The notes: a model not told the origin generated them from the sequence alone. A stretch of 33,734 nucleotides of DNA from Chryseobacterium sp. BLS98 (GCF_001045445.1 NZ_LFNF01000006.1:1-33734), one strand, 5' to 3'. Shown: positions 24,863 through 33,435, numbered from the stretch's first letter. A program made the numbers and translations.

Positions 24863-26323
24863 ATGTCTATTCATAACAAAATTGTAGAGACAGCCATCAC
24901 TTTCGATGACGTTCTTCTAGTCCCTTCTTATTCAGAAGTTTTACCTAACCAGGTATCATTAAAATCAAGACTTACCGACAAAATTACACTGAATGTTCCG
25001 ATAGTTTCTGCTGCGATGGACACAGTTACTGAGGGAGACCTCGCTATTGCCCTGGCAAGAGTGGGAGGTTTAGGTTTTATTCACAAAAATATGACGATCG
25101 CTGAACAGGCGGCACAGGTAAACCGTGTAAAACGTTCAGAAAACGGAATGATCTCCGATCCTGTTACCCTTTCAAAAGACCATACTTTGGCTCAGGCTAA
25201 AGAAACAATGGCCAAATATAAAATTTCCGGTCTTCCTGTTGTAGATCCTGATAATGTACTGATCGGAATTATTACCAACAGGGATGTAAAATATCAGGAA
25301 AACCTTGATATGAAGGTTGAAGAGATCATGACCAAAGAAAATCTGATCACTTCTGATAAAAATACCAACCTTGAAAAAGCAAAGGAAATCCTTCTTAAAA
25401 ACAGAGTTGAAAAACTTCCTATCGTAGATAAAGACAACAAATTAGTCGGATTGATTACCATTAAAGATATCGACAATCAGCTGGAATATCCGAATGCCAA
25501 TAAAGATGAGAACGGACGCCTTATCGTAGGAGCCGGTGTAGGAGTAGGCGAAGATACATTAGACAGAATAGCGGCTTTAGTAAAGGCGGGAGTAGATATC
25601 ATCGGTATCGATTCTGCTCACGGGCATTCAAAAGGAGTTCTGGATAAAATTGCTGAAATCAGAAAAACATACCCGGATCTTGATATCGTAGGCGGAAATA
25701 TCGTAACGGCTGAAGCAGCGAAAGATCTTATTAAAGCCGGAGCAAACGTTCTTAAAGTAGGAGTAGGACCAGGTTCTATCTGTACAACCAGAGTAGTTGC
25801 CGGAGTTGGTGTTCCTCAGTTATCTGCTATTTATAATGTATATGAATATGCAGCATCCAAAAACGTAACTGTTATTGCTGATGGTGGAATCAAGCTTTCC
25901 GGAGATATTGTAAAAGCTATTGCAAGTGGTGCAGGAGCAGTAATGCTGGGATCTCTTTTGGCCGGAACTGATGAAGCTCCGGGAGAAGAAATTATTTTCC
26001 AGGGAAGAAAATTCAAATCTTACCAGGGAATGGGAAGTCTTTCTGCCATGAAGAGAGGAGGAAAAGAAAGATATTTCCAGAGTGAGGCTAAAAAATTCGT
26101 TCCGGAGGGAATTGAAGGAAGAGTACCACACAAAGGAAAATTAGAAGATGTAATCTTCCAATTAACCGGAGGTTTAAGAGCCGGTATGGGATATTGCGGG
26201 GCCAAAGATATTGAAGCTTTGCAGAAAGACACCAAAATGGTAATGATCACCGGAAGCGGATTAAAAGAATCTCATCCACACGATGTTATCATCACTCAGG
26301 AAGCTCCGAATTATTCTTTGTAA
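24863..26323 (+). CDS. guaB: IMP dehydrogenase
   Basis: 486 residues, full length. It oxidises IMP to XMP with NAD, the committed step of GMP synthesis. The barrel opens with TFDDVLLVPSYS, and two CBS domains lie at about 95-205 (SDPVTLSKDHTLAQA and IMTKENLITSDKNTNLEKAKEILL). Catalytic Cys307 is in GPGSICTTRVVAGVG; the flap part has QGMGSLSAMKRGGKERYFQ. The CBS pair probably binds purine nucleotides. It is monocistronic. Confidence 0.98.
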   Translation: MSIHNKIVETAITFDDVLLVPSYSEVLPNQVSLKSRLTDKITLNVPIVSAAMDTVTEGDLAIALARVGGLGFIHKNMTIAEQAAQVNRVKRSENGMISDPVTLSKDHTLAQAKETMAKYKISGLPVVDPDNVLIGIITNRDVKYQENLDMKVEEIMTKENLITSDKNTNLEKAKEILLKNRVEKLPIVDKDNKLVGLITIKDIDNQLEYPNANKDENGRLIVGAGVGVGEDTLDRIAALVKAGVDIIGIDSAHGHSKGVLDKIAEIRKTYPDLDIVGGNIVTAEAAKDLIKAGANVLKVGVGPGSICTTRVVAGVGVPQLSAIYNVYEYAASKNVTVIADGGIKLSGDIVKAIASGAGAVMLGSLLAGTDEAPGEEIIFQGRKFKSYQGMGSLSAMKRGGKERYFQSEAKKFVPEGIEGRVPHKGKLEDVIFQLTGGLRAGMGYCGAKDIEALQKDTKMVMITGSGLKESHPHDVIITQEAPNYSL

Positions 26324-26340
26324 ATATTTTTAAGTATATA

Positions 26341-26374
26341 AAATGCCATACAGATCTGTATGGCATTTTTTTTT
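26341..26374 (+). terminator. Terminator after guaB
   Basis: A perfect 28-base palindrome, AAATGCCATACAG paired with CTGTATGGCATTT, followed by Ts. It reads equally well on both strands. Confidence 0.92.
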
Positions 26375-26434
26375 AGGAATTAATATTTTGATTTAGAAAT
26401 TTAGTCTTATTCTGTTATATTATTATTTAATTAA

Positions 26435-26463
26435 TTTGACAGGTTATTTTTCTTATAAATTTG
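26435..26463 (+). promoter_or_regulatory. Promoter of the M43 protease gene
   Basis: TTTGAC (26435), a 17-base spacer from TTTG, and TAAATTTG (26456-26463) match the Bacteroidota consensus. The leader to the ATG at 26583 would be about 110 bases. Confidence 0.6.
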
Positions 26464-26527
26464 AAAAAAACATGAATTATTTTGTAACAAAAACTATTTA
26501 TTGTTACTAATAGGTGTATTGGGATAC

Positions 26528-26553
26528 ATCAATCTTCGCTAATAAAGATTGAT
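26528..26553 (+). promoter_or_regulatory. Stem-loop in the protease leader
   Basis: ATCAATCTT (26528-26536) pairs perfectly with AAGATTGAT (26545-26553) over an 8-base loop, 29 bases before the start codon. It could stabilise the messenger or control its translation; no known riboswitch is recognised. Confidence 0.35.
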
Positions 26554-26582
26554 CTTTAATTAAAATTAAAATATTTGAAGCT

Positions 26583-28448
26583 ATGAAGAAAACTTTCCTT
26601 TATGGGGCAGTGCTATTTTCGCTTTCATTATCAGCGCAACAAAAAAAAGATTGGTGCGACTTTGATGCTGAGCAGCGGGTACATCAAAAAGAAAATCAGG
26701 AAATTGATGAAATGATTCGTAATATTCGTGATCGTATCGTTAGTTCCAATCAAAACAGCACCGCTAAAAATGGAAGTACTTTTAAAACAGTGAATGGAGT
26801 TTACGAAATTCCTGTGGTTGTACACGTAATAGCACCTACCGGAGCTGCTATTGGATCTGCTTACAATAAGAGTGATGCCCAGATTCAGGCATGGCTGGAT
26901 CGTTGTAATGCAATGTATGCAGGTACTTATCAGTGGTCGCAGGGAGTTCCTGCCGATTTTGGGACTGCTGCTACAATGCCGATAAAACTGGTTTTAGCCA
27001 AAAGAGATCCTAGTTGTAATGCTACAACAGGTATTATCAGATACAATGGAGGAACACTGGCAGGATATGATGATTACGGGGTAAAGCGTAGTGGAACAAA
27101 CGGAGTTACTACAGCGCAGGTAAAAACAATTGCTCCACACTGGCCTGAGGCTTCTTACTTTAACATTTATATTATGAATAAAGTAGATGGTGGAGGTCAA
27201 TATGGAATTATGGGATGGGCAGGATTACCTCAAAACCCGGATTCTTCATATGAATCTTTTATGAAATCCTTTGTAGTTACTTTACAGGATGATATTACTT
27301 TAGCGCATGAATTTGGACACAGCATGGGATTGCTTCACACCTTCGGAAATGCAAATGCTGATGCGCCACAAGGAACTACTGATGTTTCTTACTGTCCTGC
27401 GCAGACTAATAATGACTGTACCAGGGATGATGACCAGGTTTGTGATACAGAGAGGTCAAGAAGTTTGCTTAATGATCCGGCTCCAACCAATAACAGCATG
27501 AATTATTGTACAGGTACCAACTATCAGGGAGTACAGTATAATATGATGAATTATACAAATCCAAAAGCGTTTAAGTTTACCAACGGACAACACGACAGAG
27601 CAGCTCTTTATTACTTTCTAATGAAAGGGGCATTGAGTACTTCACTGGGAGGAACAGCACCTTCTACAGCTTCTCCTATAGGAACACCTATTCCTGCATG
27701 TGCACCAAGTGGCTTGGCAACTCCAAGTAATTATTTTGTAGGGCCAACTTTGGTAAAATTAGGAAATATTAATAATGCCTCAACTGGTTATTGGCAGAAT
27801 GCTGCTAATTTCTATGAAGACTATACAGGAGCAAGTTGTTTAAGAGCTACGTCAACTCAGCTTCTGGCAACAGCTACCCATAATCTTCAGGTGAATGTTT
27901 CAGATTCAAATAATGAAGTAAGAGCATGGATTGATTTTAATAATAACGGAACTTTTGAGGCTTCTGAACTTGTTGGTTCAGCTGATAATATCATTGCAGA
28001 TCCTACTACTTTAATAGGTACTTTTAATGTAAGCTTTACAGCTCCTGCTTCTACAGTGCTTAATACTCCTTTAAGAATGAGAGTAATTGTAGATGATGAG
28101 AATCCTAGCATTACCCCTTGCGGACAGTTGAAATACGGTCAGGCAGAGGATTATACAGTGAAATTTGTTAGTGTTTTGGGTACAAGTGAAGTCAAGGCTG
28201 ATAATAACGATCTTGTGATCTACCCTAATCCGGTGGCAACAGGTGATCAAGTATTCATTAAGGCTAAAAATGGCAAAAACCTGAAAGTTTCTATTTCCGA
28301 TATGTCAGGAAGACTGGTGGCAAGTCCATCTGTAACTGAAGAAGGAAATGGGGTTTATAAAGTAAACCAACAGCTTGAAAAAGGAGTTTACATGGTTCAG
28401 ATTTCCAACGGAAAAGACAGCAAAACTTCTAAACTGATCATTAAATAA
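26583..28448 (+). CDS. Secreted M43-type zinc metalloprotease with GEVED and T9SS sorting domains
   Basis: 621 residues. A signal peptide (1-19, ending LSAQ) and a propeptide-like part precede the pappalysin-type catalytic domain (about 70-345). The zinc motif is HEFGHSMGLLH (H242, E243, H246, H252), and the Met-turn is NMMNYT (321-322). A GEVED-type beta domain follows (about 390-540: VRAWIDFNNNGTFE and GQAEDYTVKF). The C-terminal domain (about 545-621: LVIYPNPVATGD, SISDMSGRLV, LEKGVYMVQI, SKLIIK) is a T9SS type A sorting signal, so the protein is carried over the outer membrane and usually anchored or released. Related enzymes cut proteins or peptides; the target here is unknown. Confidence 0.95.
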   Translation: MKKTFLYGAVLFSLSLSAQQKKDWCDFDAEQRVHQKENQEIDEMIRNIRDRIVSSNQNSTAKNGSTFKTVNGVYEIPVVVHVIAPTGAAIGSAYNKSDAQIQAWLDRCNAMYAGTYQWSQGVPADFGTAATMPIKLVLAKRDPSCNATTGIIRYNGGTLAGYDDYGVKRSGTNGVTTAQVKTIAPHWPEASYFNIYIMNKVDGGGQYGIMGWAGLPQNPDSSYESFMKSFVVTLQDDITLAHEFGHSMGLLHTFGNANADAPQGTTDVSYCPAQTNNDCTRDDDQVCDTERSRSLLNDPAPTNNSMNYCTGTNYQGVQYNMMNYTNPKAFKFTNGQHDRAALYYFLMKGALSTSLGGTAPSTASPIGTPIPACAPSGLATPSNYFVGPTLVKLGNINNASTGYWQNAANFYEDYTGASCLRATSTQLLATATHNLQVNVSDSNNEVRAWIDFNNNGTFEASELVGSADNIIADPTTLIGTFNVSFTAPASTVLNTPLRMRVIVDDENPSITPCGQLKYGQAEDYTVKFVSVLGTSEVKADNNDLVIYPNPVATGDQVFIKAKNGKNLKVSISDMSGRLVASPSVTEEGNGVYKVNQQLEKGVYMVQISNGKDSKTSKLIIK

Positions 28449-28471
28449 AATTTTGATCATACAGAATAATC

Positions 28472-28499
28472 AATGCCTCCAGTAATGGGGGCATTTTTT
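28472..28499 (+). terminator. Terminator after the protease gene
   Basis: AATGCCTCC (28472-28480) pairs with GGGGGCATT (28487-28495, one wobble) over a six-base loop, then Ts to 28499. Confidence 0.9.
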
Positions 28500-28514
28500 G
28501 CATTACTATTTATG

Positions 28515-28712
28515 TCAGATTATTTTAATGTATTTAAATCTGGGTTTGATAACACTGTTCAGGAACCTTCCTTTTGATCTGGCTTCCCTGAATTTCTCAG
28601 CTATTGATGCCGGCACCCTGAGATAATCATAAACAGCTCCGGACTGGTAGATGATTCTTAATATCTCAGTCTCGGGAGTGTAAATATAGCTGTTGACGAC
28701 ACTTGATGGCAT
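28515..28712 (-). CDS. KTSC domain protein
   Basis: 65 residues, a single KTSC domain: PSSVVNSYIYTPETEILRII, YQSGAVYDYLRVPASIAEKF, SKGRFLNSVIKPRFKY. The family takes its name from the Lys-Thr-Ser-Cys-type end of its members; here the corresponding region is SKGRFLNSVI. Small stand-alone KTSC proteins are of unknown function, with a lysyl-tRNA synthetase link in some cases. No neighbour gives a clue. Confidence 0.85.
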   Translation of the reverse strand: MPSSVVNSYIYTPETEILRIIYQSGAVYDYLRVPASIAEKFREARSKGRFLNSVIKPRFKYIKII

Positions 28713-28738
28713 ATAAGTTAATCAGCAAAAAATATTCC

Positions 28739-28773
28739 CAAAAAAATAGCTTTCAGAGGATTCCGAAAGCTAT
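28739..28773 (-). terminator. Terminator of the collar-protein operon
   Basis: On the minus strand ATAGCTTTC pairs perfectly with GAAAGCTAT (28746-28754 and 28765-28773), followed by seven Ts (complement of 28739-28745). Confidence 0.9.
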
Positions 28774-28810
28774 ATCAATAATCAATTTAATGCTATAAAG
28801 GCATTGCTTT

Positions 28811-29494
28811 TTATTTTTTCACAAATTTAAACTCATAGGATTCGAAATTATCAGCAATAATTTTAAGAACATAAACTCCTGTAGAAAGAAGGGAAACATT
28901 GATCTTTTGATCAAATTTTTCAGACCTTATAAGCTGTCCGTTTGCATTGTAAATCTGTATCTTCTGTCCGTTATCAATTCCCGAAATACGGATCACATCT
29001 GAAACCGGATTCGGGAAAACCTGGATTTTAGATTTTGTAACTTCTGATGTGGCTAGTGAAGAGCTGTGTACATCTCCCGTCATGGTAGAATTGCTGCCTG
29101 TAAGGTTTCCTCCGCATTGCCCGCTGGTTACGGTTGTATTTTCTACCCATGTTCCGAATGTGTTGCTTGGTGGTCTCTGGCTGCCATTGTTACCCGTTGA
29201 ATTATAATAAATCAGCAAAGGGCTGGCAAAAGTTCCGTTGCCTTCATCAGCAAGAAATTCCCATCTTGCAAGGGCATTGTTCCACTGGATTTTAAATTCA
29301 CAGGTTCCCAGGCCTCCACAAGGCTGGCCGTCAATCGGTGTGGTGATATAGATGCCTTTATTGTATGAATCTACTCCAGTTTTGTTGAATACAAAGTTCT
29401 GGTCATCAAACAAATTATGACATCCATTGAAAGTAATGGTCTGCGCCGCCATTGAACTTCCAAATGCTATGATTAACAAGTAGAGGATTTTCAT
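28811..29494 (-). CDS. Secreted protein with T9SS sorting domain
   Basis: 227 residues. A signal peptide (1-17, ending SSMAAQ) leads into a short beta-rich mature part with six cysteines spread through CHNLF, PCGGLGTCEF and GQCGGN, likely in disulfides, with WNNALARWEFLAD. Residues about 155-227 are a T9SS type A sorting domain (IQVFPNPVSDVIRISG, IQIYNANGQLI, LSTGVYVLKI, FKFVKK). The gene starts 6 bases after the tail-collar gene and is co-transcribed. The mature domain is not recognised; it could be a surface binding protein. Confidence 0.9.
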   Translation of the reverse strand: MKILYLLIIAFGSSMAAQTITFNGCHNLFDDQNFVFNKTGVDSYNKGIYITTPIDGQPCGGLGTCEFKIQWNNALARWEFLADEGNGTFASPLLIYYNSTGNNGSQRPPSNTFGTWVENTTVTSGQCGGNLTGSNSTMTGDVHSSSLATSEVTKSKIQVFPNPVSDVIRISGIDNGQKIQIYNANGQLIRSEKFDQKINVSLLSTGVYVLKIIADNFESYEFKFVKK

Positions 29495-29500
29495 AACTTA

Positions 29501-30091
29501 TTAATTAAAAGATGGATAGATTCCCTGTAAAGCTATAATGCATCTCATCGTAACAAACGGAGGCCTGTTTTCATGGGGTTGAGATCCTCCTGCCGGATTT
29601 ACCATAGTAGCTTTCATCGTTGTATTGGCGGTTGTATCAGAATATTCTTTATCTAAAAGCTTTGTGTCTGCAGGGAGATTGCCTGTAGGCGTATTCTGAT
29701 TACCCTCTGCAGTTACAGCATTTACAGTATGACTATGAACAGGCATTTGTTGTTGAGTCAGTGTCACAGTTTCACTACCGCCAATTTCCCCTATTAAATA
29801 ATTCTGTGAAATGCCTGGTCCTTGTCCCTGGGAAACTAAAACTCTTCCTCTCATATCAGGCAATGCAAAATTGGTAGTTCCGTTTCCTCCGTAAGTGGTC
29901 CCCAGTAAGGAAAAAAGAGCCTGGTTTTGGGCTATGGACAAAAGTTGTCCGTTACAGTCTGCCCATCCGTTTGGTGCCCTGTTGTAGGGTACGAAAGCGA
30001 TCTGTCCGAGGAAAGGTTCTGATTGTGCTTTTAGGGTAGCGGTAAACGCACTCCCGATAAGCAGTGTGCATGCTAAAATTAAATTTTTCAT
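29501..30091 (-). CDS. Exported phage tail-collar (MdpB-like) protein
   Basis: 196 residues. A signal peptide (1-22, ending ATLKAQ) is followed by a tail-collar domain: EPFLGQIAFVPYNRAPNGWA, CNGQLLSIAQNQALFSLLGT, TYGGNGTTNFALPDMRGRV (about 24-90), then QQMPVHSHT and a C-terminal PPFVTMRCIIALQG. Tail-collar proteins and microcystin-dependent proteins share this fold. Those in phage tails have no signal peptide, so an exported member is likely a secreted or surface protein adopted by the host. No other phage genes are near. Confidence 0.9.
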   Translation of the reverse strand: MKNLILACTLLIGSAFTATLKAQSEPFLGQIAFVPYNRAPNGWADCNGQLLSIAQNQALFSLLGTTYGGNGTTNFALPDMRGRVLVSQGQGPGISQNYLIGEIGGSETVTLTQQQMPVHSHTVNAVTAEGNQNTPTGNLPADTKLLDKEYSDTTANTTMKATMVNPAGGSQPHENRPPFVTMRCIIALQGIYPSFN

Positions 30092-30150
30092 AATGATTAG
30101 TTTAGTGATGTAAAATTATAAAATATTTCATATAAAATAATTATATATAG

Positions 30151-30178
30151 AAAAAACCTTTCAGAATTAACTGAAAGG
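30151..30178 (-). terminator. Terminator of the DUF4407/protease operon
   Basis: On the minus strand CCTTTCAG and CTGAAAGG (30157-30164 and 30171-30178) pair over a six-base loop, then TTTTTT follows (complement of 30151-30156). Confidence 0.85.
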
Positions 30179-30225
30179 CAAGATTTTATTAATGACAATT
30201 TGTATTATAATAGATTTTTTCTCTA

Positions 30226-32085
30226 TTATCCAAGCAGCTTATGATATTCTGCAATATGCAAATATCCCTCTTCTTGAATGGTCACCTCGAGCTGATATTT
30301 TTTGGCTATCAGGTAAATCTCTTTAGGCACCATACTTCCTTTTTTGCTGAGTTCTACACTCATATCTTTCAGAAGGTCTAAATGAAGAATCAGATCCTCC
30401 CTTGTTTTTTTTGCAAGATCCTGTATTAGCTTTTCAATTTTTTTGTCAGTAATATCATGCTGCATACGGTATGCATATTCTTCCATGTTGTAGGCAGCCT
30501 GATATTCTTCATCAAATCCGTATTTCCTTATATAATCGGCGGCAAGCATGGTTGCCTGTTCTCTGTCGTGACTTCTTCCTATGCTTGCATTGTTTTCTCC
30601 GAATACAATTTCTTCAGCGATACCACCGGCAAGATAAATTTTAATTTTGTCGAGGATACTTTCTTTAGTATCATGAATCTGGTGTGGGAAAGTAAATCCT
30701 GCGGCATAGCTGCTGGCTACCTTACTTTTTAGCTGTAAAGGAGCAAAGCCGGTATAAAGCATATAAGAAACGGCATGTCCGCATTCATGAACACTGATGT
30801 TGGCTACTGCATCAAGCTGGTTGGATTGGCGAATACTGTCGATTCTTCCGGTATAAGGAATTTCAATAATTCGGTTTCCTATTTTCCCGGTAATTGTCTT
30901 CCGGTTCACCGGATAATCTATTTCAATGCTTTTATCGTCATTGATGATGGCTTCAAACAGAAATTTGCTGAGGTTAGTGTCGAGGATATCTACCACGCTG
31001 CTGAATACAGGACGTACACCCTGTACAGGGAAAACGCCGTTTCTGTAGATCAGCTCATTGATGTTTTTATTGATTTTTAAGCTAATTCCAAATTTTGATT
31101 TTGTCTTGGTTTTAAGATTGTTGATCTCCCTTTGGATAAGCTGCTGAAAATCCTCTGTTTTCAAAGAAAAATAAATCAAATGAATATTTCCGAACCGGGC
31201 TACCTGCTCCGGACGAAACTTTCTCGATAGTGCATTTTTTATATCAACAATCGTTATCTTCTTTGTGAATGCATGGTAAATATTGGCATCTATGTCTGCC
31301 TCGCTGGTTTCGCGGGACATCTGGAAAGCTTCGTCCAGATTTCCACTGATGATGATCAGCATTTTGCTATAATCTACCGGTTCATAGATCTTTTTTTCTT
31401 TTTGCTTCTTTAGGATCAGCTTGATCATATCTTCCTCTTTCATATCAATGATGCTCATCACATCATCTTCCATGCTGAGGTATTTTTTCAATTCTTTGGC
31501 ATCCCACAGGTTCAGGTAAGGATTCTCATCCATTTCCGTTTCACCGTTTTTCTTGCGGCGTTCATTTTCCTTTTTGCGTAAAAGGTAAGAGAACAGGTAA
31601 TGTTCAAGATCATCGCGTTCTCTTTTGCTCAATTTGCCATCGCTTAAAAGCTCCCAAAAATCTGTAAATTTCGTTTGGGGTACCGGCGTACCATCAGGAT
31701 CGATCGTATTGAAACGCTGGATTTCATCGAAAAGAACTATGCTCGGTTTTTCATCGTTGAGGCGGTTACTCTGGAAAATATCGGAAACACTTTTGCTCCA
31801 TGAAGTTTCATCACTGTTGCTGAGCTCTATTTCTACAAAACGGTTTTGAAATTCCAGGAAACGGACTGTTTTTCTCACAAGATCTGTTTTTCCTACCCCA
31901 GTCATTCCCCATAGGTTGATGACTACGGGACGGGTCAGGATTTCAGGCATCAGATACCAGATCTGGATGTATTCCATTAAATCATCAATAATCTTATCAA
32001 TTCCGATGAATTCTTTTTTCAGAAATATTTTGCAGTCGTCCAGTATTTTCTTTTTCTTCCGGATCTCTTCTTTATCAATAATCAT
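30226..32085 (-). CDS. Clp-type AAA+ ATPase fused to an FtsH-type M41 zinc peptidase
   Basis: 619 residues, no signal peptide and no membrane span. The AAA+ core has Walker A GMTGVGKT (60-67), Walker B IVLFDE (116-121), sensor-1 N249 in IIISGN, a Clp-like SRKFRPEQVARFGNIHLIYF (288-306) with arginine-finger candidates R288/R291, and a sensor-2-like GVRPV (R358). This order and the small domain look like the Clp/HslU class, not FtsH. Between Walker B and sensor 1 there is an insert of about 128 residues, long and highly charged. The C-terminal half is an M41 peptidase: HECGH (433-437) binds zinc, and SIGRSHDREQAT supplies the third ligand D507, matching FtsH STGASND-type motifs; AGGIAEEIVFG precedes it. 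FtsH itself has two N-terminal spans, absent here. It starts 14 bp after a DUF4407 membrane gene. Confidence 0.92.
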   Translation of the reverse strand: MIIDKEEIRKKKKILDDCKIFLKKEFIGIDKIIDDLMEYIQIWYLMPEILTRPVVINLWGMTGVGKTDLVRKTVRFLEFQNRFVEIELSNSDETSWSKSVSDIFQSNRLNDEKPSIVLFDEIQRFNTIDPDGTPVPQTKFTDFWELLSDGKLSKRERDDLEHYLFSYLLRKKENERRKKNGETEMDENPYLNLWDAKELKKYLSMEDDVMSIIDMKEEDMIKLILKKQKEKKIYEPVDYSKMLIIISGNLDEAFQMSRETSEADIDANIYHAFTKKITIVDIKNALSRKFRPEQVARFGNIHLIYFSLKTEDFQQLIQREINNLKTKTKSKFGISLKINKNINELIYRNGVFPVQGVRPVFSSVVDILDTNLSKFLFEAIINDDKSIEIDYPVNRKTITGKIGNRIIEIPYTGRIDSIRQSNQLDAVANISVHECGHAVSYMLYTGFAPLQLKSKVASSYAAGFTFPHQIHDTKESILDKIKIYLAGGIAEEIVFGENNASIGRSHDREQATMLAADYIRKYGFDEEYQAAYNMEEYAYRMQHDITDKKIEKLIQDLAKKTREDLILHLDLLKDMSVELSKKGSMVPKEIYLIAKKYQLEVTIQEEGYLHIAEYHKLLG

Positions 32086-32099
32086 GCGTGAAAAATACG

Positions 32100-33170
32100 C
32101 TATTTTTTTAAATTATCTTTAAAATCATCAATTCTGAAATCGGTCAGAGCATTTCCTTTTTCAATTTTTTCTTTAGAATAGAGCCTGAAATCATTTTCTG
32201 TTTTTTCTAACAGATAGTCATAAGGGCCAACGTGAGAAATTAATTTCACTAAAACGGGGGAGATTTCCAGACAAATAAAGAGTCCCATAATAAAAGCTGC
32301 TGCCAACCCAATTATTGCTGAATTTTTGCCCAATTCATCCAACGCCTGGAGCCTGGCTGCAAATCCGTTGAATTTATCCTCAAAGGTATCTGAAGATTTT
32401 CTTTCTGTTTCCAGGTTAGTATAAACCTTGGAGATTTCTTTATCCAAATATTCCAGCCTGGAAGCATTTTGTTTCTGGAAATCTTCCAGATCCTTACGGC
32501 GTTGCTCTTTCAGTTCCTGCTTACGTTTTGCATTGGGACCGTAACCTTCTTTTCCACTGGTTAGTCCGGACTGTTTTCCAAGAATTTCTTTTTCAAGTTC
32601 CACGGCTGCAGAGTCATAAGCTTTTTGATACTGTGCTGTTTTTTCGGCAATCTGTTTCTTTTCTGTCTCAAATGGTCCGCTTTGCTGCAGAATTCTGCCA
32701 CTCATTTCTCCCTGAAGCTGTTTCTTGTTCCTTTGGATGATGGTGTTAAGCTGTTTGTTGACCTCTTTTTCAAAAATTTTAAGTTCCAATGGTTTGGAAA
32801 TAATAATTCCTAAGAATGTTGCCAAAATCAGACGGGGGATAGACATTAAAATCTGGTTCCACCACGTCCCTGTTTTTTTAATAGAAGAAACAATGTAGCG
32901 GTCTAAATTAAAGATCATCAGTCCCCACAGGATTCCAAATCCTATGGAAGTCCAGATATTATCAAATACAGTATACATGGCATACCCTGCAGATAAAGTT
33001 GCGAATACAGCTGTGAATAATACAATTCCTCCAATCCCTGAAAATTTATTCCATTCGCTCGGAGTCTTTCTTAAAATATGAATATTTCCTCCGGAGCATA
33101 CCATCAGGAATTTCTGGAACCAGTTTATTTTGTGATTCGTTTGATTTATAGTTTGTTGGTTTGTTTTCAT
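32100..33170 (-). CDS. DUF4407 membrane protein with long coiled coil
   Basis: 356 residues from the ATG at 33170. Spans are seen at about 45-70, 75-94, 107-125 and 285-313. Between the third and fourth is a Lys/Glu/Gln-rich stretch (126-283) with heptad character, including YGPNAKRKQELKEQRRKDLE. With the basic loop VSSIKKTGTWW between spans 2 and 3 in the cytoplasm, the coil would face the periplasm and the acidic/basic C-tail the cytoplasm. The frame is open to a TTG at 33188, but that codon lies inside the promoter box, so ATG is correct. The function of DUF4407 is unknown; the gene pairs with a soluble AAA+/M41 protein 14 bp downstream. Confidence 0.88.
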   Translation of the reverse strand: MKTNQQTINQTNHKINWFQKFLMVCSGGNIHILRKTPSEWNKFSGIGGIVLFTAVFATLSAGYAMYTVFDNIWTSIGFGILWGLMIFNLDRYIVSSIKKTGTWWNQILMSIPRLILATFLGIIISKPLELKIFEKEVNKQLNTIIQRNKKQLQGEMSGRILQQSGPFETEKKQIAEKTAQYQKAYDSAAVELEKEILGKQSGLTSGKEGYGPNAKRKQELKEQRRKDLEDFQKQNASRLEYLDKEISKVYTNLETERKSSDTFEDKFNGFAARLQALDELGKNSAIIGLAAAFIMGLFICLEISPVLVKLISHVGPYDYLLEKTENDFRLYSKEKIEKGNALTDFRIDDFKDNLKK

Positions 33171-33185
33171 AACTGAAAATTTATA

Positions 33186-33212
33186 CAAATGTAGTATTAA
33201 AAATCATACCAA
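33186..33212 (-). promoter_or_regulatory. Promoter of the DUF4407/protease operon
   Basis: On the minus strand TTG (33210-33212), a 16-base spacer and TACATTTG (33186-33193), a perfect -7 box. Its end is 15 bases before the ATG at 33170, which both supports that start and implies a leader of about 10 bases. Confidence 0.55.
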
Positions 33213-33435
33213 TGTAAAAGATAGTATTATGTTTTGCCAAGTAATTGTGTGTTTTTATTTAATTATTTGATTTGTAGTGTGTTATTAATGATGGCTGTTT
33301 TATTTGTTTTATACGACAAGTTTTGTCGCTCTCCGTCGGTACCTTTACCTCATTAAAACATTATAAAAAACACCTATGAGTGATAAAACAGATATTAAAT
33401 CTCATTAATGGGATCTTTTAAGTATTAAAAAATGT

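Noticed and set aside
29501..30091. Tail-collar protein as evidence of a prophage.
   Set aside because: It has a Sec signal peptide, and there are no integrase, capsid, terminase or other tail genes in the window.
33168..33188. TTG start giving a DUF4407 protein six residues longer.
   Set aside because: The TTG lies inside a perfect TACATTTG promoter box, so it would not be on the message.
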